Source of the DNA: Streptomyces thermodiastaticus
GTDB lineage: Bacteria > Actinomycetota > Actinomycetes > Streptomycetales > Streptomycetaceae
DNA length: 64,000 nucleotides
Assembly: GCF_014656135.1 (NCBI RefSeq)
Contig: NZ_BNBV01000015.1
Location: 1 to 64,000 of the forward strand
Direction: 5' to 3'
Of the stretch, positions 43,817 through 52,786 are shown one piece after another. Below the pieces are notes generated by a model, which saw only the letters and a program-made list of their open reading frames with translations, had not been told where the DNA came from and made no database searches. Numbering within the stretch: position 1 is the stretch's first letter; each line of letters opens with the position of its first letter. Made by a program: the position numbers and the translations under genes.

Positions 43817-45480
43817 TGACTGTCTCGCGTGCGGGAACGCAGTTCCCGCCGCAGGATCTTCCCACTCGCCGTCTTCGGCAGATCCGGCAGGATCTCCACC
43901 TGCCGCGGATACTTGTACGCGGCCAGTCTCTCCTTGCAGTACGCGGCGAGCTCGGCCGGGTCCGCCTCGGCGCCCGGACGCAGACTGATGAAGGCCTTCA
44001 CGGTCTCGCCGCGGTAGCCGTCGGGCACACCGACGACGGCGGCCTCGCGCACCGCGGGATGGGTGTACAGGACGTCCTCCACCTCGCGCGGCCAGACCTT
44101 GAAGCCGGAAGCGTTGATCATGTCCTTCTTGCGGTCCACGACGTAGAGCCAGCCCTGTTCGTCCATGAACCCGATGTCACCGGTGCGCAGCTCGCCGCCG
44201 GGGAAGGTCTCGGCGGTGGCCTCGGGCCGCCGCCAGTAGCCGGGGACCACCTGCGGGCCGCTGACGACGATCTCCCCCTGCTCGCCGAAGGGGACCTCCC
44301 GGCCGTCGTCGCCGACGATCCGGACCACCGTGTCGGGTCCGGGCACGCCCACCGCTAGCGTCCCGGAGACCGGGTCGACGGGCGCCTCCCGGCCGGGCGG
44401 GACGGAGGCGCAGGGCGCGGTGCACTCGGTGAGGCCGTAGCCGTTGCGGATGTACGGCCCGAAACGGTCACGGAAGGACTCCACCAGGGCGGGCGGCAGC
44501 GGGGCGCCGCCGGAGGAGATGACGTGGAAGGAGGAGAAGTGGTCCGGGCCCGCCGAGGGGTGTGCGGCCAGCGCCATGAACGCGGTCGCGGGGCCCACGG
44601 TGTAGTGCGGCCGGTGCTCAAAGAACGCCTCCAGCACCACCCCGGCCTGGAAGCGGTAGGCCAGCACCAGGGTGCCGCCGCTGGTCAGGCAGGCGCCGAA
44701 CTGGCAGACGATGCCGGTGATGTGGAACAGCGGCGCCAGCGCGAAGTACACCGGTGCCGCGGGCAGGCCGAGGCCGGCGCGCTGCCGTTCGGCGTTGTAC
44801 ATGATGTTGCGGTGGGTGTTGGTGGCGCCCTTGGGGGTGCCGCTGGTGCCCGAGGTGTAGCTGATCAGCGCGATGTCGGCGGGGGCGGGGGCGCGGTCCT
44901 GCGGGGCGGGCAGGCCCGCGCGGGCGACGGCGGTCAGGTCGTCGGCGTCCGCCGCCGGACCGAGCCGTTCGAAGGCGAGGACGCGGGGATCGTCGCGGGT
45001 CTGGAAGTCCCGCTCGCACGCGGTGAGCACCACCCGTACCGGGGTGCCGGCGGCGGTGTCGCGCAGATACCCCTGCCAGGCGCGGTCCGAGCAGATCAGC
45101 GCGGCCGCCTCCGAGTCCCGCAGGACGTGGGAGACCTCGGCCGACTTGTACATCGGGTTGACCGGGACGACGCTCGCCCCGGCCTTCCAGGCGCCGAGGA
45201 CGGCCAGCACGAAGTGCGGGGAGTTCTGCAGCATGACCGCCACCCGGTCGCCGCGGACGATCCCGCGGGCGGCCAGATGACCGGCGACCGAGTCGCTGAG
45301 GGCGTCCACCTCGCGGTAGGTGAGGCGGGCGTCGAAGTAGGCGAGAAAGGTGCGGTCCGGGGTCTCGGCGGCCACCCGGCGCAGGGCGTGCACCAGGGAG
45401 TCCTCCGGGTCGACGGGGGCGCGCTGGGCGTCGGTGAGCAGGGCCAGCCAGGGCTTGGCGGCGTAGCGGGAGGCGGTCAC
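43813..45480 (-). CDS. Acyl-CoA synthetase (AMP-forming)
   Basis: AMP-dependent synthetase/ligase, FadD-like, 555 residues; activates a carboxylic acid to its CoA ester through an acyl-adenylate. The P-loop-like motif is ISYTSGTSGTPKGATNTHRN, the A5 motif NGYGLTECT, the A7 motif LRTGDIGFMDEQGWLYVVDR, and the catalytic Lys lies in PKTASGKILRREL. GTG start overlaps the SDR stop (GTGA). Chain length of the substrate cannot be told. Second gene of the operon; with the SDR and TetR it suggests fatty- or other acyl-acid metabolism. Confidence 0.92.
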   Translation of the reverse strand: MTASRYAAKPWLALLTDAQRAPVDPEDSLVHALRRVAAETPDRTFLAYFDARLTYREVDALSDSVAGHLAARGIVRGDRVAVMLQNSPHFVLAVLGAWKAGASVVPVNPMYKSAEVSHVLRDSEAAALICSDRAWQGYLRDTAAGTPVRVVLTACERDFQTRDDPRVLAFERLGPAADADDLTAVARAGLPAPQDRAPAPADIALISYTSGTSGTPKGATNTHRNIMYNAERQRAGLGLPAAPVYFALAPLFHITGIVCQFGACLTSGGTLVLAYRFQAGVVLEAFFEHRPHYTVGPATAFMALAAHPSAGPDHFSSFHVISSGGAPLPPALVESFRDRFGPYIRNGYGLTECTAPCASVPPGREAPVDPVSGTLAVGVPGPDTVVRIVGDDGREVPFGEQGEIVVSGPQVVPGYWRRPEATAETFPGGELRTGDIGFMDEQGWLYVVDRKKDMINASGFKVWPREVEDVLYTHPAVREAAVVGVPDGYRGETVKAFISLRPGAEADPAELAAYCKERLAAYKYPRQVEILPDLPKTASGKILRRELRSRTRDSQ

Positions 45481-46238
45481 CGGATCTCCTCCCACGTGCG
45501 CTGCAGGCGGTTCATGGTGGTCAGCCAGCGTTCGGGGTCGGCGGCGCGGCCCTGGTAGAAGCCGGCCACCTCCGGGTGCGGCAGGATCAGGAAGCGGTCC
45601 TCCGCGATGCCCTGGAACAGGGCGTCGGCGACATCCTCCGGCTCGATCGCGGTGGGCTTGAGCACCAGGTCGCCGGCGCTGCCCGAGGCGTCCAGCATGT
45701 CGGTGCGGACCCCCTGCGGGCAGATGGCGTGCACCTTGATCCCGCGGTGGCGGTAGGTGAGCGAGAGCCATTCGGCGAAGGCGTAGGCGCCGTGCTTGGT
45801 GACGCTGTACGGGGCGGCGCCGATCATGGTGAGCAGTCCGGCGGCGGAGACGGTGGCGACGAACCGGCCGCTGCCGCGTTCCAGCCAGCCCGGCAGCAGT
45901 GCCCGGGCGGCGCGCACGTGGGCCATGACGTTGACGTCCCAGGCGCGCTCCCACGCCTCCTCGTCGGCCGCCTCGGAACCACCGGTGCCGACACCGGCGT
46001 TGGCGCACCAGATGTCGACGGTGCCGCCGAGGGCGTCCCGGGCCTCGGGGACGATCGCGGAGGCGTCGCCGGGCAGCGCGATGCCGCCGGTCTCCTCGGC
46101 CACGGCCCGCGCCTTGTCCGCGTCGAGGTCGTTGACGACCACCCGGGCTCCCTCGGCGGCGAACCGGCGGGCCAGTGCGGCCCCTATGCCGCCTCCGGCT
46201 CCCGTGACGACGACCCCCGCTCCCTGCACGGCTTCCAC
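45477..46238 (-). CDS. Short-chain dehydrogenase/reductase
   Basis: Classical SDR oxidoreductase, 253 residues. Cofactor motif TGAGGGIGAALARRF near residue 11 and NDLDADKARAVAE at the end of the second strand, the latter implying NAD(H) preference by its Asp. The NAG motif is CANAGVGTG; active-site Tyr and Lys in YSVTKHG; the catalytic Ser lies in VATVSAAGL. GTG 46238 follows GGGAGG; a 20-codon longer frame lacks support. First gene of the operon leading to the acyl-CoA synthetase and TetR genes. Substrate unknown. Confidence 0.9.
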   Translation of the reverse strand: MEAVQGAGVVVTGAGGGIGAALARRFAAEGARVVVNDLDADKARAVAEETGGIALPGDASAIVPEARDALGGTVDIWCANAGVGTGGSEAADEEAWERAWDVNVMAHVRAARALLPGWLERGSGRFVATVSAAGLLTMIGAAPYSVTKHGAYAFAEWLSLTYRHRGIKVHAICPQGVRTDMLDASGSAGDLVLKPTAIEPEDVADALFQGIAEDRFLILPHPEVAGFYQGRAADPERWLTTMNRLQRTWEEIR

Positions 46239-46297
46239 GTTGCGCCTCCCTCGACCTCGGTGTGCGACGCGTCGCACAGCGGCTCCGCCGCGACACA

Positions 46298-46313
46298 CTA
46301 ACCGGTCGGTATG
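46298..46313. promoter_or_regulatory. TetR operator candidate at the SDR operon promoter
   Basis: CTAACCGGTCGGTATG, centred on ACCGGTCGGT, 60 bases upstream of the SDR start. Its reverse complement resembles the site at 37531-37547. Confidence 0.55.
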
Positions 46314-46453
46314 TTGTGCGGAAAGGGCGCGGCAGGGCCGGGACCGTCACCGGTGTGGACCTCAGGCGGTGCCGCCGGCGCGTTCCCAGCCGGCCGGGGC
46401 GCGCGCTAGCGTGCGTGACCACTGACCCGTGCCGGGACATCGGAGGTCACCGC

Positions 46454-47701
46454 ATGAAGCTGTCCAGACGGAGCCTGCTCGCCACCACCGCCGCGGTCGC
46501 GGCCTCCACCGTGCCCGCCGCGCAGGCCGAGGCGGCCCCGCAGGGGCACGGCCGGACGGTGCGCACCGGCTTCGAGCGTCTGGCGGCCGACGGCTACGCG
46601 CTGCTGGACGGGCAGCGGGTGGGGGTCGTCACCAACCCGACCGGCGTCACGAGGGACGTGCGTCACATCGTGGACGTGATGCACGCCGACCGCCGGGTGG
46701 ACCTGGTCGCCGTCTTCGGCCCCGGGCACGGCTTCCGCGGCACCGCGCAGGCGGGCGGCTCCGAGGGCCGCACCGAGGACCCGGCCACCGGGCTGCCGGT
46801 GTACGACACCTACCTCGTCAGCGGGCAGGCGCTCGCGGACGTCTTCACCGAGTCCGGGGTGGACACGGTCGTCTTCGACATCCAGGACGTGGGCGCCCGC
46901 TTCTACACGTACATCTGGACGCTGTACGACTGCATGGAGGCCGCCGCGCTGGCCGGCAAACGGTTCGTGGTGCTGGACCGCCCGAACCCGGTGACCGGAC
47001 GTCAGGCCCTCGGGCCGGTGCTGCACAAGGAGTTCGCCACCTTCGTGGGACGGCAGCCGATCGCCCAGGCACACGGCATGACGGTCGCGGAGCTGGCGCG
47101 GCTGTTCAACGGCGAGTTCCTGTCCCGGCCGGTGCCCCTGGAGACGGTGACGACGACCGGCTGGCGCCGCACCGACCACTACGACGCCACCGGGCTGCCG
47201 TGGGTGCCGCCGAGCCCCAACATGCCCACTTGGGACACCGCTCTGGTCTACTCCGGCACCTGTCTGTTCGAGGGCACCAATCTCTCCGAGGGCCGCGGCA
47301 CCACCCGGCCGTTCGAACTGCTCGGCGCCGAGGGCATCGACGCCCGCTGGGCGGAGGCCGCCAACGCCCTGGACCTGCCCGGGGTGCGGTTCCGCGAGGC
47401 GTACTTCGCGCCCACCTTCTCCAAGTTCGCGGGCACGACCGTCGGCGGGGTGCAGCTCCACGTCCACGACCGGGACGCCTTCGACCCGGTGCGCACGGGC
47501 ATCGCGCTGCTGGTGACGGCCAAGCGGGTCTGGAGCGGTTTCGCCTGGCGCTCGGACGACTGGATCGACAAGCTCACCGGTTCCGCCCGGGTGCGCACGA
47601 TGATCGACGCCGGGGCCGGCACCGACGAGGTGGTGGCCGCGTGGCAGGAGGAGCTGGCGGCGTTCCGCCGGGTGCGCCGGCACTACCTGCTCTACCAGTG
47701 A
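46454..47701 (+). CDS. Exo-beta-N-acetylmuramidase (NamZ/DUF1343 family)
   Basis: Secreted DUF1343-family protein of 415 residues; the family was shown to be exo-beta-N-acetylmuramidases (NamZ) of peptidoglycan turnover. The N-terminus MKLSRRSLLATTAAVAAS is a twin-arginine signal, with cleavage near AQAEA at about residue 30. Family segments include VGVVTNPTGV, VFGPGHGFRGTAQAG, FDIQDVGARFYTYIW and LDRPNPVTG. ATG 46454 follows CGGAGG. It stands alone, diverging from the SDR operon and converging with the acylase. Confidence 0.9.
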   Translation: MKLSRRSLLATTAAVAASTVPAAQAEAAPQGHGRTVRTGFERLAADGYALLDGQRVGVVTNPTGVTRDVRHIVDVMHADRRVDLVAVFGPGHGFRGTAQAGGSEGRTEDPATGLPVYDTYLVSGQALADVFTESGVDTVVFDIQDVGARFYTYIWTLYDCMEAAALAGKRFVVLDRPNPVTGRQALGPVLHKEFATFVGRQPIAQAHGMTVAELARLFNGEFLSRPVPLETVTTTGWRRTDHYDATGLPWVPPSPNMPTWDTALVYSGTCLFEGTNLSEGRGTTRPFELLGAEGIDARWAEAANALDLPGVRFREAYFAPTFSKFAGTTVGGVQLHVHDRDAFDPVRTGIALLVTAKRVWSGFAWRSDDWIDKLTGSARVRTMIDAGAGTDEVVAAWQEELAAFRRVRRHYLLYQ

Positions 47702-47715
47702 CACAGGCCGGCGGT

Positions 47716-47750
47716 GCGGCGGCGGGTTTGAGGGAGCGGCCCGCCGCCGC
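47716..47750. terminator. Bidirectional terminator
   Basis: 11-bp stem (47716-47726 with 47740-47750), 13-base loop, between the converging NamZ-like and acylase genes. Confidence 0.75.
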
Positions 47751-47756
47751 GGTGTG

Positions 47757-50549
47757 TCACCGGTGGGAGGTGAACTCCACCACCTGCTGGTAGGTGGGCC
47801 GGTTCTGCCAGCTGATCCTGTCGTGCTCGATGCCGCCCAGGGGGCGCTGGACGACCGAGTCGGCGCACCACTGGTCGCCCGCCGCGCACTGGTCGTCGCC
47901 GGGGTAGACCTCGGCCGCGGACTTGCCGGCCGCCTGCTTCAGGGTGCCGAGCAGCACGTCCCGGCAGGCGCTCAGGTCACCGTTGCCGCAGTAGGTCCGT
48001 GCCAGCGGGCCGCGGACCGGCTCGCCGAGCACCGCCCGGATGTCCTTGTCGACGTAGCTCCACCAGCCGTACTGGAAGGCGCTGCCGGCGTGCGACCCGG
48101 TCGGGCCGTGCCCGGCGGAGGGCGCCTCGTCCACGGTCAGATTCGCGGTCATGGCGTTGTACAGCTCACTGCCCAGGCCGGGTTCGAACTCGGCCTTCAC
48201 CAGCAGCGGCCACCAGGCGTCCATGATGCGGATCGCGTCGGCGTGCGCGTACGTCGTCGAGCCCGCCGAGGTCTCGGCGCGCTTGCCGCCCGCGGACACC
48301 CAGGCGTCCAGGGCGTGCACGGCCTCGGCGGCCGCGGGGTCGGTGACCGGTGCGGTGCCGATGACCTTCAGCAGCTTCGGCAGCACGTCCTCGGCGCGCA
48401 GGTCGGTCACGGCCGCGTCCGCCATGGCCCGGGTGAGCGAGGCGCGGGTGACGCCGCCGGCCGCGACGAGCTTGCCCACCCGGTCGTCCAGCAGGTCGCC
48501 GCGGTGCACCGAGCCCTCGCCCCAGGGCGCGGCGGCGTAGTCCTCGGCCTGCTTGTTGTTCCAGGAGATGTAGTAGTCCTGGTCGACGGACTGCGGGTGG
48601 GCGGAGGGCGGGGTGTAGTCGGCGGTGTTCGTGTCCGGGTCCCAGCCACGCCACTCGTACGCCGGCTCGGCCAGCACCGGGAACTCCGCGTCCACGTCGT
48701 CCGCCCGGACCGGGTTGTCGCCGCTGTTGTAGTACGCGGTGTGCTGCGCGTCGGCGTAGAACCAGTTGAACGTGAAGTTGATGTGCTGTGCGGCCTTGAG
48801 GAAGTCCTGCGGGCCCTTCACGAAACCGGGGTCGTTGAGCATCTGGAAGCCGATGATCGAGTCGGTCTCGTGCAGGTAGGAGGAGCGCAGGGTGGTGTAG
48901 GCGACCTTCTTGCCGCCGACGGTGGCCCGGTACTGCACGGGGCCGTACTTGGTGCGCCACACGCGCATCGTGTAGGAGCCGGCGGCCGTGGAGTCGGCGA
49001 CCGTGGGCTTCCAGGAGTTGGTCCGCTCGACCTGGTCCATGGCCGTGCAGGTGCCGTGGTACAGGTAGTGGTGGTCGTCCTGGCACAGCTCGACGGCGTA
49101 GGTGTCGATGACGTCCTGGCCGGAGGTGGTGGCGCTCCACGCGTAGTCCTGGCCGCGGCCGAGCTCGACGTACATGCTCAGCCCGGCGAAGGAGGCGCCG
49201 CGGGCGCTGACGCCGGGGCCCTGGATCTCCTGGAGCAGCAGCAGCTGGGGCGCGAAGTAGCCGGTCTGCGGCCCGAACACGGCGACGGGGTGGCCGCTGG
49301 CGGTGTGGGCGCCGCTGACGACGAGGGCGTTGGACATGCCGCGGCGGGCGGAGGACACGGCGGTCGTCGCGGCCGTGGCGGACGCGTCCTTCGCGCCGGC
49401 GGTCTTCGCGCTGCCGGTGCGGTCGTACACCAGGGGTTCCTCGGTGACCGAGCCGGGGTCGGGCAGCGCCCTGCCCTGCGGCTCGTCCGGCCTGGTGGCG
49501 TAGGGGAAGCTCTGCCCGTCGTGGACGGTCAGCACGGCCTCGGGGTCGTTGCGCTCACGGAAGGACTCCCAGACCCTGGTGCCCTCCTCGACGCCGTACT
49601 TCGACTGGGCGGCCAGCAGGGACAGGGCGTTGTTCACCTCGCCGCCCCCGCCGGCGCCGAACAGCGAGCCGACCACGGAGGCCAGCGCGACCAGGTCGGT
49701 CGCCGTGAAGTGCTCGATCTTCCCCGCGTTGGTGAGGGCGTCCTTGTGGCCGGTCAGGACGTACTCGCCGGGGAAGTAGCGGCCGGAGTCGGAGGCGTCG
49801 ATGTAGGCGTTGATGCCGTCCAGGTAGGCGTCGACGTCCGCGAGGGCCTGCTGCCCGCGTTCGCCGTTCGTGGCGACGACCCGGTCGATCTGGGCCTGCA
49901 GCTCGGCCTCGGTGTACGGGGCGTTGCGGTAGAACTGCTGCTCCAGGCCCTGGTTGGCGGGTGCCCCGCCCGCGAAGGAGGTCAACTGGCCGCGCCCGAC
50001 GTGCCGGAAGAGGTCCATCAGCCACAGCCGGTCCTCGGCGGCGGCGTACCCCGCGCCGAACTCGGTGCCGTAGCGGGTGGTGCCCGTGATGTGCGGCACG
50101 CCGGTTCTCTTGTCGCGGACGATGGTGACGTCGTCCCGTCCGGCGGGCTTCTCGGTGGAGGCGACCTGGTCGGCGGGGACGCCGAACGAGGCGTCGTTGA
50201 AGAAGGTGTCGATCTTCTCGTCGGTGAGGGCGGGATAGCCGGACGCCAGGTCGGCGTACGGGCCGAGCTGGTCGGCGGCGTGCGCGGGGCGGGTGCCGAA
50301 GGCCTGGTGGAGCAGGATCTGGGCGAGGGTGGCGTTGCCGTTCTCGCCGGGCGGCAGGATGTCGGAGCACCGGCCGCCGCAGTGGTCCTCCGCGGCGGCC
50401 TTCGGGGCCACGTTGGCTGCGACCGCAGGGGAAAGCGGTGACAAAAGTCCGGCAATGAGGACGCATACCGATGCGGTCTTCAGGAACCCGGTGATTCTGC
50501 GGGGAGTTCTCACTGCGTCGAGCGCGTTGCGTGGGGTGCGCCGTGACAT
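47757..50549 (-). CDS. Penicillin-acylase-family Ntn hydrolase
   Basis: Secreted N-terminal-nucleophile hydrolase, 930 residues, with a long Sec-type signal peptide (membrane segment about 20-42). The alpha chain contains TIVRDKRTGVPHITGTTRYG and GYAAAEDRLWLMDLFRHVGR. Autoprocessing should occur before the Ser of GMSNALVVSG (near residue 408), which becomes the beta-chain nucleophile. The beta chain continues with FGPQTGYFAPQLLLLQEIQG and WSATTSGQDVIDTY. Relatives cleave penicillins, acyl-homoserine lactones or cyclic lipopeptides; substrate unknown here. ATG 50549 follows GGGAGGAG. Six or so Cys residues, including an early CGGRC, suit an extracellular protein. Confidence 0.9.
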   Translation of the reverse strand: MSRRTPRNALDAVRTPRRITGFLKTASVCVLIAGLLSPLSPAVAANVAPKAAAEDHCGGRCSDILPPGENGNATLAQILLHQAFGTRPAHAADQLGPYADLASGYPALTDEKIDTFFNDASFGVPADQVASTEKPAGRDDVTIVRDKRTGVPHITGTTRYGTEFGAGYAAAEDRLWLMDLFRHVGRGQLTSFAGGAPANQGLEQQFYRNAPYTEAELQAQIDRVVATNGERGQQALADVDAYLDGINAYIDASDSGRYFPGEYVLTGHKDALTNAGKIEHFTATDLVALASVVGSLFGAGGGGEVNNALSLLAAQSKYGVEEGTRVWESFRERNDPEAVLTVHDGQSFPYATRPDEPQGRALPDPGSVTEEPLVYDRTGSAKTAGAKDASATAATTAVSSARRGMSNALVVSGAHTASGHPVAVFGPQTGYFAPQLLLLQEIQGPGVSARGASFAGLSMYVELGRGQDYAWSATTSGQDVIDTYAVELCQDDHHYLYHGTCTAMDQVERTNSWKPTVADSTAAGSYTMRVWRTKYGPVQYRATVGGKKVAYTTLRSSYLHETDSIIGFQMLNDPGFVKGPQDFLKAAQHINFTFNWFYADAQHTAYYNSGDNPVRADDVDAEFPVLAEPAYEWRGWDPDTNTADYTPPSAHPQSVDQDYYISWNNKQAEDYAAAPWGEGSVHRGDLLDDRVGKLVAAGGVTRASLTRAMADAAVTDLRAEDVLPKLLKVIGTAPVTDPAAAEAVHALDAWVSAGGKRAETSAGSTTYAHADAIRIMDAWWPLLVKAEFEPGLGSELYNAMTANLTVDEAPSAGHGPTGSHAGSAFQYGWWSYVDKDIRAVLGEPVRGPLARTYCGNGDLSACRDVLLGTLKQAAGKSAAEVYPGDDQCAAGDQWCADSVVQRPLGGIEHDRISWQNRPTYQQVVEFTSHR

Positions 50550-50821
50550 GACTGCTCCTCCCGACGGGAACGGGGCGGCACGTTACCGCCGGCATCCCCG
50601 GGTTGGAAGATGAGCATGCGTCACTTGTCCGGGAGCGGACCCGTGGCGGACGAGGCGGTCAACGAGGCCGGCGTTATGGCGGTCATCGGAAATCGGATGG
50701 AGCCGGATCGCGGCTCGGCACGTCTATGCGGCGACGTGCGTCGGGCCGTCGCGTGCGGCGGCCGGACCGCGCCGCCGAAGTGACCACAGGACAGGTGCGG
50801 GTGTGACGGAGGTGCAGACCG

Positions 50822-51424
50822 ATGGCCGGTTTCCGCAGCTTGGCGAGACAGGTGAGGGACCCACGGTGCGACCTGGCGCTGCGGCGCTACTCACTGCGCA
50901 AGTGCCTTGAGCGCTTCGCCCCCTACGGCCACCGGGCGACCTGGGACCACTTGTGCACCCACTGGGGCTTCGGCCCCGAGGACCGGTCCGCCGATCCGGC
51001 CCGGCTGGTGGCGGCACTTGAGGAGCTGGAGGAGGCGCGCGCGGTCTGGCTCGACTACGAGCAGCAGTTCGCACGGCGCCGCAGGCAGGAGAAGCACGAC
51101 GGGCTGCGCCGGCCGGGCAGCAGGGACGACTGGCACCGGATGACCTGGGGCGGGTTCGGCGTCCTGTGGTGCGACGACCCGCGGGTGCATCCGTCCGGTC
51201 CGCTGGCCGAGGTGCTGCGCCGGCTGATCGCCGCGCTGGAGCGCCCACCGGGTGCGACCTGCCCGGTGTGCGGCTGCGAGCGGCTGGAGTGGCGCCACGG
51301 CCTGCAGCATGAGCCGTCCTTCGGCCCGGTCTGCGCCCATTGCGGAATCCTGGTCCCGCGGCACATCCTCACACCGCAGGCACTGGCCGAGTCGCAGCGG
51401 GCGCCGCTGCTGGTGTCGGCCTGA
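50822..51424 (+). CDS. Conserved hypothetical protein with zinc ribbon
   Basis: 200 residues, function not recognised. The N-terminal 125 residues are rich in Arg, Trp and His and probably helical (LRKCLERFAPYGHRATWDHL). The C-terminal part has a zinc-ribbon-like pair CPVCGCERLEW and CAHCGILVP, about 23 residues apart. ATG follows GGAGG. It precedes an RNA ligase on the same strand (227-base gap), which makes a nucleic-acid role possible but unproven. Confidence 0.7.
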   Translation: MAGFRSLARQVRDPRCDLALRRYSLRKCLERFAPYGHRATWDHLCTHWGFGPEDRSADPARLVAALEELEEARAVWLDYEQQFARRRRQEKHDGLRRPGSRDDWHRMTWGGFGVLWCDDPRVHPSGPLAEVLRRLIAALERPPGATCPVCGCERLEWRHGLQHEPSFGPVCAHCGILVPRHILTPQALAESQRAPLLVSA

Positions 51425-51651
51425 GCACGCAAGGGGTGCGCCGGGGTGCCGCACCCCTCGGCAACGGGGGAACGGGGGGCACCACACCGCGGGATGGCCC
51501 ACGCGTACGGGGCCGTCACCGGTGGGGCGAGGAGCGCGAGCGGCGCTGCGCGGGGACGGTAGCAGGACGAAATCCGCTCGCTCCACCGTTTTCCGCCGCG
51601 GACAGTGAAGGCCATGACCTGCGAACCTTCCGACTGTCCACGGAGCTGCTG

Positions 51652-52719
51652 ATGTCGACGCTGCGCGTCACCGCCGAGATCCTGACCGTCCACGAGCATC
51701 CGAACGCCGACGCCCTCGAACTGGCCCAGGTGGGCCTGTACCGAGCCGTCGTCGCCAAGGGCGCCTACCGCACCGGCGACGCGGCCGTCTACATCCCCGA
51801 GCAGGCCGTGCTGCCGGACGAGCTGATCGAGGAACTGGGGCTGACCGGACGCCTCGCGGGCGCCCGCTCCAACCGGGTCAAGGCGGTACGGCTGCGCGGC
51901 GAGCTGTCGCAGGGCATCGTGTGCCGGCCGAAGGCGCTCGCGGGCGCCGACCTGGCCCGGGCGGCGGCCGAGGGGACCGACTTCGCCGAGCTGCTGGGCA
52001 TCACCAAGTGGGTGCCGCCGGTGCCGCCGATGATGAGCGGCGAGGTGGAGCCGGCGCCCGGTCTGCTGCCCTGGCTGGAGATCGAGAACATCCGCCGCCA
52101 CCCGGACGTCTTCACCGCCGGGGAACCGGTGGTGCTGACGGAGAAGGTGCACGGCTCGGCCTGCCTGCTCACCTACCACGCCGAGGACGGCCGGGTCGAG
52201 GTCTCCTCCAAGGGCTTCGGCGCCCGGTCGCTGGCGCTGAAGGAGGACGAGCGCAACCTGTACTGGCGCGCGGTGCGGCACCACGGCGTGGCGGAGGCGG
52301 CGGCCCGGCTGGCCGGGCGGCTCGGCGCCCGCCGGGTCGGCGTCTTCGGCGAGGTGTACGGGGACGGGGTGCAGGACCTGACCTACGGCGCCGACGCCCG
52401 CCGGGACACCCTGGGGTACGCGGTGTTCGACGTCGCCGCGGAGATCGACGGCACGGTGCGCTGGCTGGACCCGGCAGGGCTGCTCGACGGCGAACTGCCG
52501 CTGGTGCCGCGGCTGTACGAGGGTCCGTACGACATCGACACGGTGCTCGCCTACGCGAGCGGCCGGGAGACCGTGTCCGGGCGGGAGCTGCACCTGCGCG
52601 AGGGCGTGGTGATCCGGCCGGTCGTGGAGCGGTACAGCCCGGTGACCGGCGGCCGGGCCATCGCCAAGGCGGTCAGCTTCGCCTATCTGACCCGTAAGGG
52701 CGGCACCGAGTACGAGTGA
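51652..52719 (+). CDS. ATP-dependent RNA ligase (DRB0094/Rnl5 type)
   Basis: Seals nicks in RNA, or 3'-OH RNA to 5'-phosphate, by nucleotidyl transfer; 355 residues, similar in length to the Deinococcus DraRnl enzyme. An N-terminal OB-fold-like domain (about 1-120, with PNADALELAQVG) precedes the ligase domain. Motif I is TEKVHGSACLL with the adenylated Lys near residue 165, motif III FGEVYGDGVQDL near 234, motif IV EGVVIRPV near 321 and motif V AIAKAVSFAYL. All motifs are intact. ATG 51652 with an ACGGAG site. Substrate and trigger in Streptomyces are not known. Confidence 0.88.
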   Translation: MSTLRVTAEILTVHEHPNADALELAQVGLYRAVVAKGAYRTGDAAVYIPEQAVLPDELIEELGLTGRLAGARSNRVKAVRLRGELSQGIVCRPKALAGADLARAAAEGTDFAELLGITKWVPPVPPMMSGEVEPAPGLLPWLEIENIRRHPDVFTAGEPVVLTEKVHGSACLLTYHAEDGRVEVSSKGFGARSLALKEDERNLYWRAVRHHGVAEAAARLAGRLGARRVGVFGEVYGDGVQDLTYGADARRDTLGYAVFDVAAEIDGTVRWLDPAGLLDGELPLVPRLYEGPYDIDTVLAYASGRETVSGRELHLREGVVIRPVVERYSPVTGGRAIAKAVSFAYLTRKGGTEYE

Positions 52720-52745
52720 CGCGGGCGGGCCGCGGCCGGGCAGGG

Positions 52746-52786
52746 GGCGCGGGAGCCGGCGGTGCTACGCCGACGGCTCCCGCGCC
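52746..52786. terminator. Terminator overlapping the soxR 3' end
   Basis: Perfect 13-bp stem (52746-52758 with 52774-52786) with a 15-base loop. The right arm and part of the loop are the last codons and stop of soxR, so a single sequence serves as coding end and as terminator for the converging RNA ligase. Confidence 0.75.

Noticed and set aside
50550-50821. Small gene between the acylase and the zinc-ribbon protein
   Set aside because: A 67-codon frame at 50603 has no recognisable features; it is most likely the 5' region of the following gene.
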